Part shown: positions 16,923 to 25,649 of the stretch, piece by piece
How the letters are laid out: every line of letters begins with the position of its first letter
How positions within the stretch are numbered: the first letter of the stretch is position 1
Position numbers and translations under genes: made by a program
The notes under the pieces: generated by a model
Seen by the model: only the letters and a program-made list of their open reading frames with translations
What the model was told of the DNA's origin: nothing
The model's database searches: none
Origin: HGM04593 sp045647885
GTDB lineage: Bacteria; Bacteroidota; Bacteroidia; Bacteroidales; Bacteroidaceae
Length of the DNA: 64,000 bases
Reading direction: 5' to 3'
Assembly (NCBI GenBank): GCA_045647885.1
Contig: JAZRMX010000022.1
Coordinates: forward strand, 1 to 64,000

Positions 16923-17384
16923 GTGGATACTTTAAGCTACAAAACAATTTCAGTCAACAAAGCAACTGCTCAGAAAGAGTGGGTTGTTGTAGATGCAACA
17001 GACCAGGTAATTGGTCGTCTTGGCACAAAGGTTGCCAAACTTTTGAGAGGTAAGTACAAACCTAGCTTCACTCCCAACGTGGATTGTGGTGACAATGTAA
17101 TCATCATCAACGCAAGCAAGGTTAAGATGACAGGTAACAAATGGACCGACCGCATTTATCTCCGTTTCTCGGGTTATCCCGGTGGTCAGAAATCTTTCAG
17201 CCCCGCTGACGTGGCTAAAGGTTACAAAGGTTACGAGCGTTTGGTTAAACACGTGGTAAGAGGTATGCTCCCCAAATCACGTCTTGGTGACCACTTGCTG
17301 AACAACCTTTATATTTATGATGGCCCCGAGCACAATCACGCTGCTCAGGCTCCTAAAACAATCGATATTAACTCTTATAAATAA
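16923..17384 (+). CDS. rplM: Large ribosomal subunit protein uL13
   Basis: 153 aa protein of the 50S subunit. I place the start at GTG 16923, because Bacteroidales L13 begins Met-Asp-Thr-Leu-Ser-Tyr-Lys and this codon gives that alignment. The frame stays open to GTG 16878 (with an ATG at 16890), but the extra residues would lie in the structured leader. Conserved segments include KEWVVVDATDQVIGRL, GKYKPSFTPNVDCGD and the basic GMLPKSRLG. rpsI follows after 9 bases, the usual L13-S9 pair. Confidence 0.95.
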   Translation: MDTLSYKTISVNKATAQKEWVVVDATDQVIGRLGTKVAKLLRGKYKPSFTPNVDCGDNVIIINASKVKMTGNKWTDRIYLRFSGYPGGQKSFSPADVAKGYKGYERLVKHVVRGMLPKSRLGDHLLNNLYIYDGPEHNHAAQAPKTIDINSYK

Positions 17385-17393
17385 TAACAGCAG

Positions 17394-17780
17394 ATGGAAA
17401 TGGTAAATGCATTAGGCAGACGTAAAAGCGCAGTTGCCCGTATTTTCGTTACTGAAGGTACCGGAAAAATTACTATCAACAAAAAGGATCTGCAGGATTA
17501 TTTCCCCTCTAGCATTCTTCAGTACGTTGTTAAACAGCCTCTGATGACAATCGATGCAGTGGAGAAATATGACATCAAAGTAAACCTTGACGGTGGCGGT
17601 TACACAGGTCAGTCACAGGCTTTGCGTCTTGCAATTGCTCGTGCTCTTGTAAAAATCAACGCTGACGACAAGAAGGCTTTGCGTGCCGAAGGATTCCTTA
17701 CTCGCGATGCTCGTGAGGTTGAGCGTAAGAAACCCGGTCAGCCCAAGGCTCGTCGTAGATTCCAGTTCAGTAAACGTTAA
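17394..17780 (+). CDS. rpsI: Small ribosomal subunit protein uS9
   Basis: 128 aa, full length. It begins with the typical VNALGRRKSAVARIF and ends in the basic tail KARRRFQFSKR that reaches into the ribosomal P site. A second ATG lies at 17400; the first is kept because family members start two residues before VNALGRRK. It is co-transcribed with rplM. A structured spacer separates it from rpsB. Confidence 0.97.
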   Translation: MEMVNALGRRKSAVARIFVTEGTGKITINKKDLQDYFPSSILQYVVKQPLMTIDAVEKYDIKVNLDGGGYTGQSQALRLAIARALVKINADDKKALRAEGFLTRDAREVERKKPGQPKARRRFQFSKR

Positions 17781-17813
17781 TATTCGGTCTCGAAATATAC
17801 GTTTAGTATCTAA

Positions 17814-17872
17814 ACCGCTCGGGACTTCACCTTATATAATATATACAGATTGGTGGGCTACCCGAGAGGTTG
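17814..17872 (+). promoter_or_regulatory. Nested stem-loop in the rpsB leader (candidate S2 autoregulatory RNA)
   Basis: Three nested arms: AACC (17814-17817) with GGTT (17869-17872); CTCGGG (17819-17824) with CCCGAG (17862-17867); CACC (17829-17832) with GGTG (17853-17856). The apex loop is AT-rich. No T-run follows, so it is not an intrinsic terminator. It lies wholly between the rpsI stop and the rpsB ATG. Control of rpsB-tsf by S2 through this element is inferred by analogy with other bacteria. Confidence 0.55.
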
Positions 17873-17920
17873 GTTAAAAATTAACTAAAAAGAAGGTAAA
17901 CAATTTAAAAAACAAAGAAA

Positions 17921-18730
17921 ATGTCTAGAATTACATTTGACACACTTTTGGAGGCCGGTGCACACTTCGGTCACTTGAAACGTAAATGGAATCCCGCTAT
18001 GGCTCCCTACATCTTTATGGAGCGCAATGGTATCCACATTATAGATTTGCATAAAACAGCAGCTATGACTGAGACAGCTGCTGAGGCTTTGAAGCAGATT
18101 GCAAAAGGCGGTAAGAAAATCCTTTTCGTTTCTACAAAGAAACAGCTTAAAGAGATTGTTGCTGAGAAGGCACAGTCAATCGGTATGCCCTACGTTATCG
18201 AGCGTTGGCCCGGTGGTATGCTTACAAACTTCCCCACAATCCGTAAGGCTGTGAAGAAGATGGCTACTATTGACAAGCTTACACAGGACGGTACATACTC
18301 TAACCTTTCAAAACGTGAGATCCTCCAGATCTCTCGTCAGCGTGCAAAGCTCGACAAGAACCTTGGTTCTATCGCCGACCTTACACGTCTTCCTTCAGCT
18401 ATCTTCGTAGTTGATGTTTTGAAAGAGCACATCGCTGTTCACGAGGCAAACCGTTTGGGTATCCCCGTATTTGCAATTGTAGATACAAACTCTAACCCCA
18501 ACAACATCGACTTCGTAATCCCCGCAAACGACGACGCAACAAAATCAGTAGAGGTTATCCTCGACGCTTGCTGCGCTGCTATCGCTGAGGGCTTGGAAGA
18601 GCGCAAAGTTGAGAAGGTAGACACAGAGGCTGCTGAGGGTTCAGAGGAGAACGCAGAGAAGAAACCTGCACGTCGTCGCACAACACGTGCTCGTGCTAAG
18701 GCTGAGGACGCAACTGAGGCTGCTGAGTAA
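17921..18730 (+). CDS. rpsB: Small ribosomal subunit protein uS2
   Basis: 269 aa, complete. Family features are LEAGAHFGHLKRKWNP at the N-terminus, the IHIIDLHKT segment, KKILFVSTKKQ, ERWPGGMLTNF and the PSAIFVVDV/VPVFAIVDTN region. The last 40 residues form a low-complexity Glu/Ala then Arg/Ala tail, longer than in E. coli and typical of Bacteroidetes. It forms the usual pair with tsf, 41 bases downstream, and is probably controlled with it through the upstream stem-loop. Confidence 0.97.
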   Translation: MSRITFDTLLEAGAHFGHLKRKWNPAMAPYIFMERNGIHIIDLHKTAAMTETAAEALKQIAKGGKKILFVSTKKQLKEIVAEKAQSIGMPYVIERWPGGMLTNFPTIRKAVKKMATIDKLTQDGTYSNLSKREILQISRQRAKLDKNLGSIADLTRLPSAIFVVDVLKEHIAVHEANRLGIPVFAIVDTNSNPNNIDFVIPANDDATKSVEVILDACCAAIAEGLEERKVEKVDTEAAEGSEENAEKKPARRRTTRARAKAEDATEAAE

Positions 18731-18771
18731 TTTTTCTCTTAATTACTAATTTTTAAAACAATATTACTACT

Positions 18772-19593
18772 ATGGCTGTAACAATGGCTGATATTTCCAA
18801 GCTCCGTACAATGACCGGTGCTGGTATGATGGATTGTAAAAACGCTTTGACTGAGGCTGAGGGCGATTTCGACAAGGCTATCGAGATTATCCGTAAGAAG
18901 GGTCAGTTGGTAGCTGCTAAACGTAGCGACCGTGAGGCTTCTGAGGGTTGTGTACTCGTTAAGGCTGAGAATGGCTTCGGTGCTATCATCGCTTTGAAGT
19001 GTGAGACTGACTTCGTTGCTCAGGGTGCTGACTTTATCAAGTTGACACAGGATATCTTGGACGCTGCAATCGCTGCTAAGTGCAAGACTATCGAGGAGGT
19101 TAAGGCTCTTCCCCTTGGTGATGCTACTGTACAGGACGCTATCGTTGCTCGTTCAGGTATCACAGGTGAGAAGATGGAGCTCGATGGTTACAAGACTCTC
19201 GAGGCTGAGAACATCTTCACTTACAACCACCAGAAGAAGAATATGCTCTGTACAATGGTAGCTCTTACACAGGCTAACGAGGAGGCAGGTCACGAGATTG
19301 CAATGCAGATTGCTGCTTCTGCTCCCCTTGCTCTTACAAGCGAGGATCTCGACCCCACAGTTATCGCTAAAGAGCGTGCTGTTGCCGAGGATAAAGCTCG
19401 TGAGGAGGGCAAGCCCGAGAATATGATCGCTCGCATCGCTGACGGTCGTATCCAGAAGTTCTACAAAGAGGTTTGCCTCTTGCAGCAGGGCTATTGCCAG
19501 AACGAGAAGATTTCTGTTGCCGATTTCTTGAAAGGCTTCGACAAGGAGCTTACAGCAACAGGTTTCCAGCGTTTCACATTGCGTGCTGAGTAA
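18772..19593 (+). CDS. tsf: Elongation factor Ts
   Basis: 273 aa guanine-nucleotide exchange factor for EF-Tu. The N-terminal UBA-like module carries the family signature LRTMTGAGMMDCKNAL, followed by the core contacting EF-Tu (CETDFVAQ) and a C-terminal half ending in TGFQRFTLRAE. A second Met four codons in (MAVTMADISKL) is an alternative start. It is the last gene of the block; a strong terminator follows at 19617-19650. Confidence 0.97.
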   Translation: MAVTMADISKLRTMTGAGMMDCKNALTEAEGDFDKAIEIIRKKGQLVAAKRSDREASEGCVLVKAENGFGAIIALKCETDFVAQGADFIKLTQDILDAAIAAKCKTIEEVKALPLGDATVQDAIVARSGITGEKMELDGYKTLEAENIFTYNHQKKNMLCTMVALTQANEEAGHEIAMQIAASAPLALTSEDLDPTVIAKERAVAEDKAREEGKPENMIARIADGRIQKFYKEVCLLQQGYCQNEKISVADFLKGFDKELTATGFQRFTLRAE

Positions 19594-19616
19594 TTTTACA
19601 TTACACACAATAACGC

Positions 19617-19650
19617 AAGCAGGGCAACCAATTGGTTGCCCTGCTTTTTT
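19617..19650 (+). terminator. Terminator of tsf
   Basis: AAGCAGGGCAACC and GGTTGCCCTGCTT form 13-bp arms around AATT, followed by a run of T. Confidence 0.9.
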
Positions 19651-19755
19651 GTTGCTTGTTGCAAGGAGAAGTCTTGCCTCTATTTTATTTTGTATTCTCT
19701 ATTAGGATGCTTGTTTACAGCGAATGCTTTTGTTCTTTTGTCTTAAAAAGATATT

Positions 19756-20367
19756 TTACTCAAAAGCAAGTTCCAGTTGTTTGGGCTCCTCGCCCAGGAG
19801 GTTGAACGACATACGGTGGTGGGGTGAAACGCCGAACTCGCGTATGGCTGCGCGGTGCTTGGCGGTGGGGTAGCCCTTGTTGCTTTTCCAGTCGTACATA
19901 GGGTATTCGCTGGCGAGAGCAAGCATATAATCGTCGCGGTAGGTTTTTGCCAGTATGGAGGCCGCTGCAATGCTCATATATGTTGCGTCGCCTTTCACCA
20001 CGGTGTTGTGTGTGATGCCGGGGTAGGGGCTGAACTTGTTGCCGTCGATAAGGAGGTGTTGGGGGCGTACTTTTAGACCGTCTACGGCACGGTGCATAGC
20101 GAGTATAGATGCTCGCAGTATGTTTATTTTGTCAATCTCGGCAGCGGTAACCACGCCTACAGCCCACGCTACAGCCTCTTTTTCAATAACCTCGCGCAGT
20201 TGGTAGCGTTGCGACTCGGTGAGTTGTTTCGAATCGTTGAGCAGTGTGTTTTCAAAATCGGGTGGCAGAATGACGGCTGCTGCATATACGTCGCCGGCAA
20301 GGCAACCGCGCCCTGCTTCGTCGCAGCCTGCTTCTATAACTCCTTCTGTTTGAAATAGTTTAAGCAT
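19756..20367 (-). CDS. rnhB: Ribonuclease HII
   Basis: 203 aa. Cleaves RNA in RNA-DNA hybrids and removes misincorporated ribonucleotides. The DEAGRG motif carries Asp16 and Glu17; Asp108 (LLIDGNKF) and Asp127 (VVKGDATY) complete the four-acid metal site. Length and ending are normal. It is last in the long minus-strand operon; its start overlaps the sufS stop by one base. Confidence 0.96.
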   Translation of the reverse strand: MLKLFQTEGVIEAGCDEAGRGCLAGDVYAAAVILPPDFENTLLNDSKQLTESQRYQLREVIEKEAVAWAVGVVTAAEIDKINILRASILAMHRAVDGLKVRPQHLLIDGNKFSPYPGITHNTVVKGDATYMSIAAASILAKTYRDDYMLALASEYPMYDWKSNKGYPTAKHRAAIREFGVSPHHRMSFNLLGEEPKQLELAFE

Positions 20368-21578
20368 TATGCAAACATTTTGACGGCGCGTTTAATGCCA
20401 TCTATGAGTGTATCAACTTCTTCGCGTGTGTTGTATACGGCAAAGGATGCACGCACGGTGCCGGGAATACCGAGGTGGTCGATAAGGGGTTGCGCGCAGT
20501 GGTGTCCTGTGCGTATTGCAATTCCCAGGTGGTCGAGTATGGTGCCGAGGTCGGCAGGGTGTATATCGCCCACGAGGAAGGAGATTGCTGCTCCATCGGG
20601 CTTGCCGAAGATGCGTATACCCTCTATTTCTTGCAATCTCTCGAGTGCATATTGAGTGAGGGCGTGTTCGTGAGCTGCAATATTTTCTATTCCCATCTGC
20701 ATAACCCACTCAAGGGCTGTGCCGAGAGCTATGGCGCCTACATAGTCGGGGGTGCCGGCCTCAAATTTGTATGGCAGTTCGTTGTAGGTGGTTTTTTCGA
20801 AGCGTACGGTTTGTATCATTTCGCCACCTCCGTGGTAGGGCTGCATAGCGTTAAGGTATTTTTCCTTGCCGTAGAGCACGCCTATGCCTGTGGGGGCATA
20901 TACTTTGTGTCCGCTCATCACGAAGAAATCGGCATCGAGGCTTTGTACATCCACTTTTATGTGGGGACTGCTCTGCGCGCCGTCTATGAGCACGGGAACA
21001 TTGTGGCTGTGGGCTATCTCTATTATTTCCTTTACGGGGTTGGTAACGCCCAGTACGTTTGATACGTGGGTGATGCTTACAAGGCGTGTGCGCTCGGTGA
21101 TGAGTCTCTTGTATGCTTCTAGGTCGAGCGTTGAATCCTCTTTCAATGGTACTATGCGCAGGGTTATACCTATGCGGTCGCGCAACATCTGCCAGGGCAC
21201 TATGTTACTGTGGTGTTCCATTGTGGAGATGATTACTTCGTCACCCTCTTTAAGGAAGGTGTTGCCGAAGGATGTTGCCACGAGGTTTATGCTCTCGGTG
21301 GTGCCACGTGTGAATATTATTTCGTGGCTGTGTGCTGCACCTATGAACTTCTGCACCGTGCGACGGGCTTTCTCAAATTCCTCGGTGGCAACCTGCGAGA
21401 GGTGGTGTACGCCACGGTGCACGTTTGAGTTTATGGTGCAGTAGGCGTTGCTTATTGCCTCTATTACGCATTGTGGCTTTTGTGTGGTTGCCGCGTTGTC
21501 GAGGTATACAAGAGGTTTCCCATACACTTTTTGCGAGAGTATGGGAAATTCTTTTCTTATTTCTTGCGTGTCGAGCAT
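20367..21578 (-). CDS. sufS: SufS-type cysteine desulfurase
   Basis: 403 aa PLP enzyme that takes sulfur from cysteine for Fe-S cluster assembly. The PLP Lys is Lys225 in MSGHKVYAPTG and the persulfide Cys is Cys361 in RTGHHCAQPL; the short loop there marks it as a group II (SufS/CsdA) enzyme. It lies 11 bases after sufD. No SufE or SufU sulfur acceptor gene is in this operon, so that role must be supplied elsewhere. Confidence 0.96.
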   Translation of the reverse strand: MLDTQEIRKEFPILSQKVYGKPLVYLDNAATTQKPQCVIEAISNAYCTINSNVHRGVHHLSQVATEEFEKARRTVQKFIGAAHSHEIIFTRGTTESINLVATSFGNTFLKEGDEVIISTMEHHSNIVPWQMLRDRIGITLRIVPLKEDSTLDLEAYKRLITERTRLVSITHVSNVLGVTNPVKEIIEIAHSHNVPVLIDGAQSSPHIKVDVQSLDADFFVMSGHKVYAPTGIGVLYGKEKYLNAMQPYHGGGEMIQTVRFEKTTYNELPYKFEAGTPDYVGAIALGTALEWVMQMGIENIAAHEHALTQYALERLQEIEGIRIFGKPDGAAISFLVGDIHPADLGTILDHLGIAIRTGHHCAQPLIDHLGIPGTVRASFAVYNTREEVDTLIDGIKRAVKMFA

Positions 21579-21589
21579 CTTTTTTCTTC

Positions 21590-22927
21590 TTATTTACAGA
21601 GTGAACAACCTTTGCAACGGTTCAGCTCTCCGCGGAAACGTTTTTCCACTAAGAGGTGCAGGCGGTCGCGTAGGGCCTCTATCTTTATGTTTTCTATAAC
21701 TTCGCCTGCAAATGCGTACATTAGCAGGTGGCGTGCTTCGTCGGCGGGTATGCCGCGCTGCTGCATATAGAAGAGTGCATTCTCGTCGAGCTGGCCCACG
21801 GTGGAGCCGTGGCTGCACTTTACGTCGTCGGCGTAAATCTCGAGCTGTGGCTGTGCATACATACGGGCGCAGCTTGTGAGGCAGAGGTTGCGGTTTGTCT
21901 GCTCCGACATTGTCTGCTGTGCATTGGGGTGTATAAGCATTTTACCTGCAAAAACGCCTGTTGATTCCTCGTCGAGGATGTATTTGTATAGTTCGTTGCT
22001 GTTGCAGTTGCTCACTTTGTGCTCCACGAGTGTGCGGTTGTCGATGTGCTGCTTGCGGTCGCCAATGGCGAGTCCGGTGATGTTTGTTTCGGCACCGCGT
22101 CCCTCGAGCGATACGTTTATACGGTTGCGTGTGAAACCGTTCGTGAGGGTTATGTTGCAGTGGTTGAAACGGCTGTCGGCCTCCTGGTGCACCAGCAAGT
22201 GGCCTATGCGGCTGTTGCTGTTGTTGGTCTCCTCGAGCTCATATATGTCGAGCGATGCTCCTTCTCCCACAAAAACCTCGCTTACCTGTGTGGAGAGTGT
22301 CTTTTTGTCGGTTGAGGAGTGGTCGCAGATAAGCAGGCTTGCTTTTGCGCCACGCTCGAGTATGATGAGCAGGCGGCGGTTCGACATCATATCCACGTTT
22401 GCCTGTATGAGGCTTACAATCTGTATTGTTTCCTCTATCTCTGTGTTACGGGGTATGTAAAGTACAATACCGTCCTGTACAAATGCGGTGTTGAATTGTG
22501 CTATACAATCGCTGCCGGCTGCCAACTTGTTGTAGTAGGGGGCGATAAGCTCTTTGTGGCTCTCGGCTATGCTGTTAAGGCTGCCAAGTAATACACCCTG
22601 AGGCAGTTTGTTCTCTTTCGCGTCGGCCTGATACGAGTCATTGACAATGAATGCTCTGTGGGTCTTAAGGTTGGGTACATCGCAGGTGAAGATGTCGTGC
22701 ATCGTTGCCTGTGATGCTACGCGCCCAAGGTTCATACCGTAGTCTGTGGCAAATTGTGCCGCAACGTCGGTGTGTAGCCAATCCTCCTCTTTGGTTGTGG
22801 GAAAGCCTGTTGCCTTGAACTTTGCGAATGCCTCGTGGCGTGCCTCGTTGAGCAACGCTGCAGAGGGCTTCTCTATAAGCTCTTTGTGTGCTTCGTACAG
22901 TGCTATGTATTCCTGTTCGTTGCTCAT
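21590..22927 (-). CDS. sufD: Fe-S cluster assembly protein SufD
   Basis: 445 aa. SufD pairs with SufB on the SufC ATPase to form the scaffold complex. The N-terminal helical part (about 1-120) is variable. The C-terminal half is the right-handed beta-helix typical of SufB/SufD, with the conserved CSHGSTVGQLDENALFYMQQRG and ARHLLMYAFAGEVI segments. It ends in a Cys-containing tail (CKGCSLCK) that I do not recall as universal. It is tightly packed between sufC and sufS. Confidence 0.95.
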   Translation of the reverse strand: MSNEQEYIALYEAHKELIEKPSAALLNEARHEAFAKFKATGFPTTKEEDWLHTDVAAQFATDYGMNLGRVASQATMHDIFTCDVPNLKTHRAFIVNDSYQADAKENKLPQGVLLGSLNSIAESHKELIAPYYNKLAAGSDCIAQFNTAFVQDGIVLYIPRNTEIEETIQIVSLIQANVDMMSNRRLLIILERGAKASLLICDHSSTDKKTLSTQVSEVFVGEGASLDIYELEETNNSNSRIGHLLVHQEADSRFNHCNITLTNGFTRNRINVSLEGRGAETNITGLAIGDRKQHIDNRTLVEHKVSNCNSNELYKYILDEESTGVFAGKMLIHPNAQQTMSEQTNRNLCLTSCARMYAQPQLEIYADDVKCSHGSTVGQLDENALFYMQQRGIPADEARHLLMYAFAGEVIENIKIEALRDRLHLLVEKRFRGELNRCKGCSLCK

Positions 22928-22931
22928 TGGG

Positions 22932-23690
22932 TTATTGGTTTTCGTTTTTAATCCAGTCGTATCCGCGTTCCTCGAGTTCGAGAGCGAGTTCCGGGCCAGA
23001 GGTTTTTACTATTCTGCCGTTGTAGAGTACGTGTACTATATCGGGCTTGATGTAGTCGAGAAGGCGTTGGTAGTGGGTAATCACGAGGGTTGATGTGTCT
23101 TCGCGTTTGAGTTTGTTCACTCCCTCGGCCACAATGCGTAGCGCGTCGATGTCGAGACCTGAATCGGTTTCGTCGAGTATGCTGAGTGTGGGCTCTAACA
23201 TTGCCATCTGGAATATTTCGTTACGTTTTTTCTCGCCACCGCTGAAGCCTTCGTTTACCGAACGGTTTGCCAGCTTGCTGTCGAGATTCACCAGCGCACG
23301 TTTCTCACGCATAAGCTTGAGGAACTCTGTGGCGTTCATAGGCTCCAATCCTTTGTATTGGCGTTGTGCGTTTATTGCTGCGCGCATAAAGTTGGTGATG
23401 CTTACGCCTGATATTTCCACAGGGTACTGGAACGAGAGGAATATTCCTTCGTGGCTGCGGTTCTCGGGCGAGAGCTCGAGAAGGTTTTTGCCTTTGTATA
23501 TTATTTCGCCTTCGGTTACGGTGTAGGCGGGGTGTCCCACGAGTACGTTACTCAATGTGCTCTTGCCCGAACCGTTAGGGCCCATTATTGCGTGTACTTC
23601 ACCTGCTTTCACGGTGAGGTTTATTCCTTTGAGTATCTCTTTGCCGTTTATGGTGGCGTGCAGGTTCTTTATTTCGAGTAGATTTTCCAT
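22932..23690 (-). CDS. sufC: Fe-S cluster assembly ATPase SufC
   Basis: 252 aa ABC-type ATPase that drives the SufBCD scaffold. Walker A is GPNGSGKST (37-45), the signature is FSGGEKKRNE and Walker B runs into LDETDSGLDIDAL, the SufC-type form. There is no membrane domain: it is cytosolic. Four bases separate it from sufD and 15 from sufB. Confidence 0.97.
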   Translation of the reverse strand: MENLLEIKNLHATINGKEILKGINLTVKAGEVHAIMGPNGSGKSTLSNVLVGHPAYTVTEGEIIYKGKNLLELSPENRSHEGIFLSFQYPVEISGVSITNFMRAAINAQRQYKGLEPMNATEFLKLMREKRALVNLDSKLANRSVNEGFSGGEKKRNEIFQMAMLEPTLSILDETDSGLDIDALRIVAEGVNKLKREDTSTLVITHYQRLLDYIKPDIVHVLYNGRIVKTSGPELALELEERGYDWIKNENQ

Positions 23691-23705
23691 TTTATGCTAT
23701 ATCTT

Positions 23706-25148
23706 TTATCCTACGGCTCCTTCGAGCGATACGCTCAAAAGTTTTTGTGCTTCTATGGCAAATTCCATAGGCAGTTTGTTTAATACTTCCTTTGCGTAGC
23801 CATTTACTATGAGGCCGATAGCTTCTTCGGTGGGTATTCCTCGTTGGTTACAATAGAAGAGCTGTTCCTCCGATATTTTTGAGGTTGTTGCTTCGTGCTC
23901 TATTATTGCGCCGTTGTTGTGAATGTCCATATAAGGGAAGGTGTGTGCTCCGCACTTGTCGCCTAAGAGCAACGAGTCGCACTGGCTGTAGTTGCGTGCT
24001 CCATCGGCGTTCTTGCTCACGCGAACAAGTCCGCGATAAGAGTTCTGGCTGTGTCCGGCCGAGATTCCTTTGCTTATTATGGTGCTGCTGCAGTTTTTGC
24101 CGAGGTGTATCATTTTTGTACCTGTGTCGGCCTGCTGGTAGTTGTTGGTGAGGGCTACCGAGTAGAATTCTCCCTGCGAGTTATCGCCACGAAGTATGCA
24201 GCTTGGGTATTTCCAGGTTATTGCCGAACCGGTTTCTACCTGTGTCCACGATAGCTTGCTGTTGCAACCGCGGCAGTCTCCACGTTTGGTAACAAAGTTG
24301 TATACACCACCTTTTCCTTCGGCGTCGCCGGGGTACCAGTTCTGCACGGTGCTGTATTTTACTTCGGCATTGTCGCAAACTACAATCTCTACAATTGCCG
24401 CGTGCAGCTGGTTCTCGTCGCGCATAGGTGCTGTACAGCCCTCGAGGTACGATACATAGCTGTCGTCGTCGGCCACAATGAGTGTGCGCTCAAACTGTCC
24501 TGTGTTTGCGGCGTTTATTCTAAAGTAGGTCGATAGCTCCATAGGGCAACGTACTCCTTTGGGAATGTACACGAAAGAGCCGTCGCTGAAGACTGCGCTG
24601 TTCAGTGCTGCGAAGAAGTTGTCGCGGTAGTTTACTACTGTGCCAAGGTATTTGCGCACAAGGTCGGGGTACTCCTGCACCGCCTCGCTCATTGAGCAGA
24701 AGATGATTCCTTTTTCTTTGAGCTCCTCTTTGAAGGTGGTTTTTACCGACACAGAGTCCATAACGGCATCCACGGCTGTGCCGCTGAGTGCCAGGCGCTC
24801 CTCAAGGGGAATACCCAGTTTTTCAAAGGTCTTCATCAACTCTGGGTCTATCTCTGCGTTCTTGTTCTCCTTCTTTTTAAGAGGGTCGGCGTAGTACGAG
24901 ATTGCCTGGTAGTCTATGGGGGGTATGTTCAAGTGTGGCCAAGTGGGCATCTTCTGTGTGAGCCAGTATGCATAGGCTTTGAGGCGGAACTCCAAAAGCC
25001 ATTCGGGCTCGTTCTTCTTTTTAGAGATGAGCCTGATGATGTCTTCGTTGAGTCCGCTTTCTATGATATCGGTCTTGATGTTTGTAATAAAACCGAATTC
25101 ATAAGCTTTATTGGCTATTTTCTTGAATATATTGTTCTTCTTTTTCAT
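23706..25148 (-). CDS. sufB: Fe-S cluster assembly protein SufB
   Basis: 480 aa scaffold protein on which the nascent cluster is built. Typical stretches are YFRINAANTGQFERTLI, SYLEGCTAPMRD, the Cys-bearing RGDCRGCNSKLSWTQVETGS region, and the C-terminal ATTSKISEEQLFYCNQRG followed by AIGLIVNGY. It is the first suf gene, 6 bases after the CvpA-like gene. Confidence 0.97.
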   Translation of the reverse strand: MKKKNNIFKKIANKAYEFGFITNIKTDIIESGLNEDIIRLISKKKNEPEWLLEFRLKAYAYWLTQKMPTWPHLNIPPIDYQAISYYADPLKKKENKNAEIDPELMKTFEKLGIPLEERLALSGTAVDAVMDSVSVKTTFKEELKEKGIIFCSMSEAVQEYPDLVRKYLGTVVNYRDNFFAALNSAVFSDGSFVYIPKGVRCPMELSTYFRINAANTGQFERTLIVADDDSYVSYLEGCTAPMRDENQLHAAIVEIVVCDNAEVKYSTVQNWYPGDAEGKGGVYNFVTKRGDCRGCNSKLSWTQVETGSAITWKYPSCILRGDNSQGEFYSVALTNNYQQADTGTKMIHLGKNCSSTIISKGISAGHSQNSYRGLVRVSKNADGARNYSQCDSLLLGDKCGAHTFPYMDIHNNGAIIEHEATTSKISEEQLFYCNQRGIPTEEAIGLIVNGYAKEVLNKLPMEFAIEAQKLLSVSLEGAVG

Positions 25149-25154
25149 CTGTTT

Positions 25155-25640
25155 CTAAATCTTCTTTTCAGCCTCGTCGATGATTAAAGAGGTCAATATT
25201 TTTGTATGTTTATATAACAAGGAATTCTTTTGTGAGGTTTTCCCGGTGTACTCGTTATCGGGCATAATGTTTTCGGAAAGTGTAACAGCACCCACAAAAA
25301 TGAACATTGCTACAATAGCCGAGAAGAGTGCGCCCAGTATGCGGTCGATAAAGGCAAGGTTGCATAACTTGAGTATTCCTGCAAGAATTACTCCCGCAAC
25401 CTTGAATATTATGACTACACTGATGAGTATGGCAACAAATGCTGCGGGAATTGCAACCCAGTCGGCCCACTGCGTGTAATCCTTTATCCACACGGTTACA
25501 GTGGGGTAGAACAACACTGCTTGGAGCAGGCCTAATGCTATACCTGCTCCAAACGATAGTTGTTTGATTATTCCCTTGCAGTACCCGTAGATGAATCCTA
25601 TGAGTATAACTGCTGCAAGGGCAATATCGAGTGTGTTCAT
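25155..25640 (-). CDS. cvpA: CvpA-family inner-membrane protein
   Basis: 161 aa with four predicted membrane segments (about 5-25, 28-50, 62-85, 100-122) and a polar tail. It matches the colicin V production protein family, whose members support envelope integrity in other bacteria; the precise role is unresolved. It sits between infB and sufB with gaps of 9 and 6 bases, so it is co-expressed with both. Confidence 0.85.
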   Translation of the reverse strand: MNTLDIALAAVILIGFIYGYCKGIIKQLSFGAGIALGLLQAVLFYPTVTVWIKDYTQWADWVAIPAAFVAILISVVIIFKVAGVILAGILKLCNLAFIDRILGALFSAIVAMFIFVGAVTLSENIMPDNEYTGKTSQKNSLLYKHTKILTSLIIDEAEKKI

Positions 25641-25649
25641 TCCGGATTA

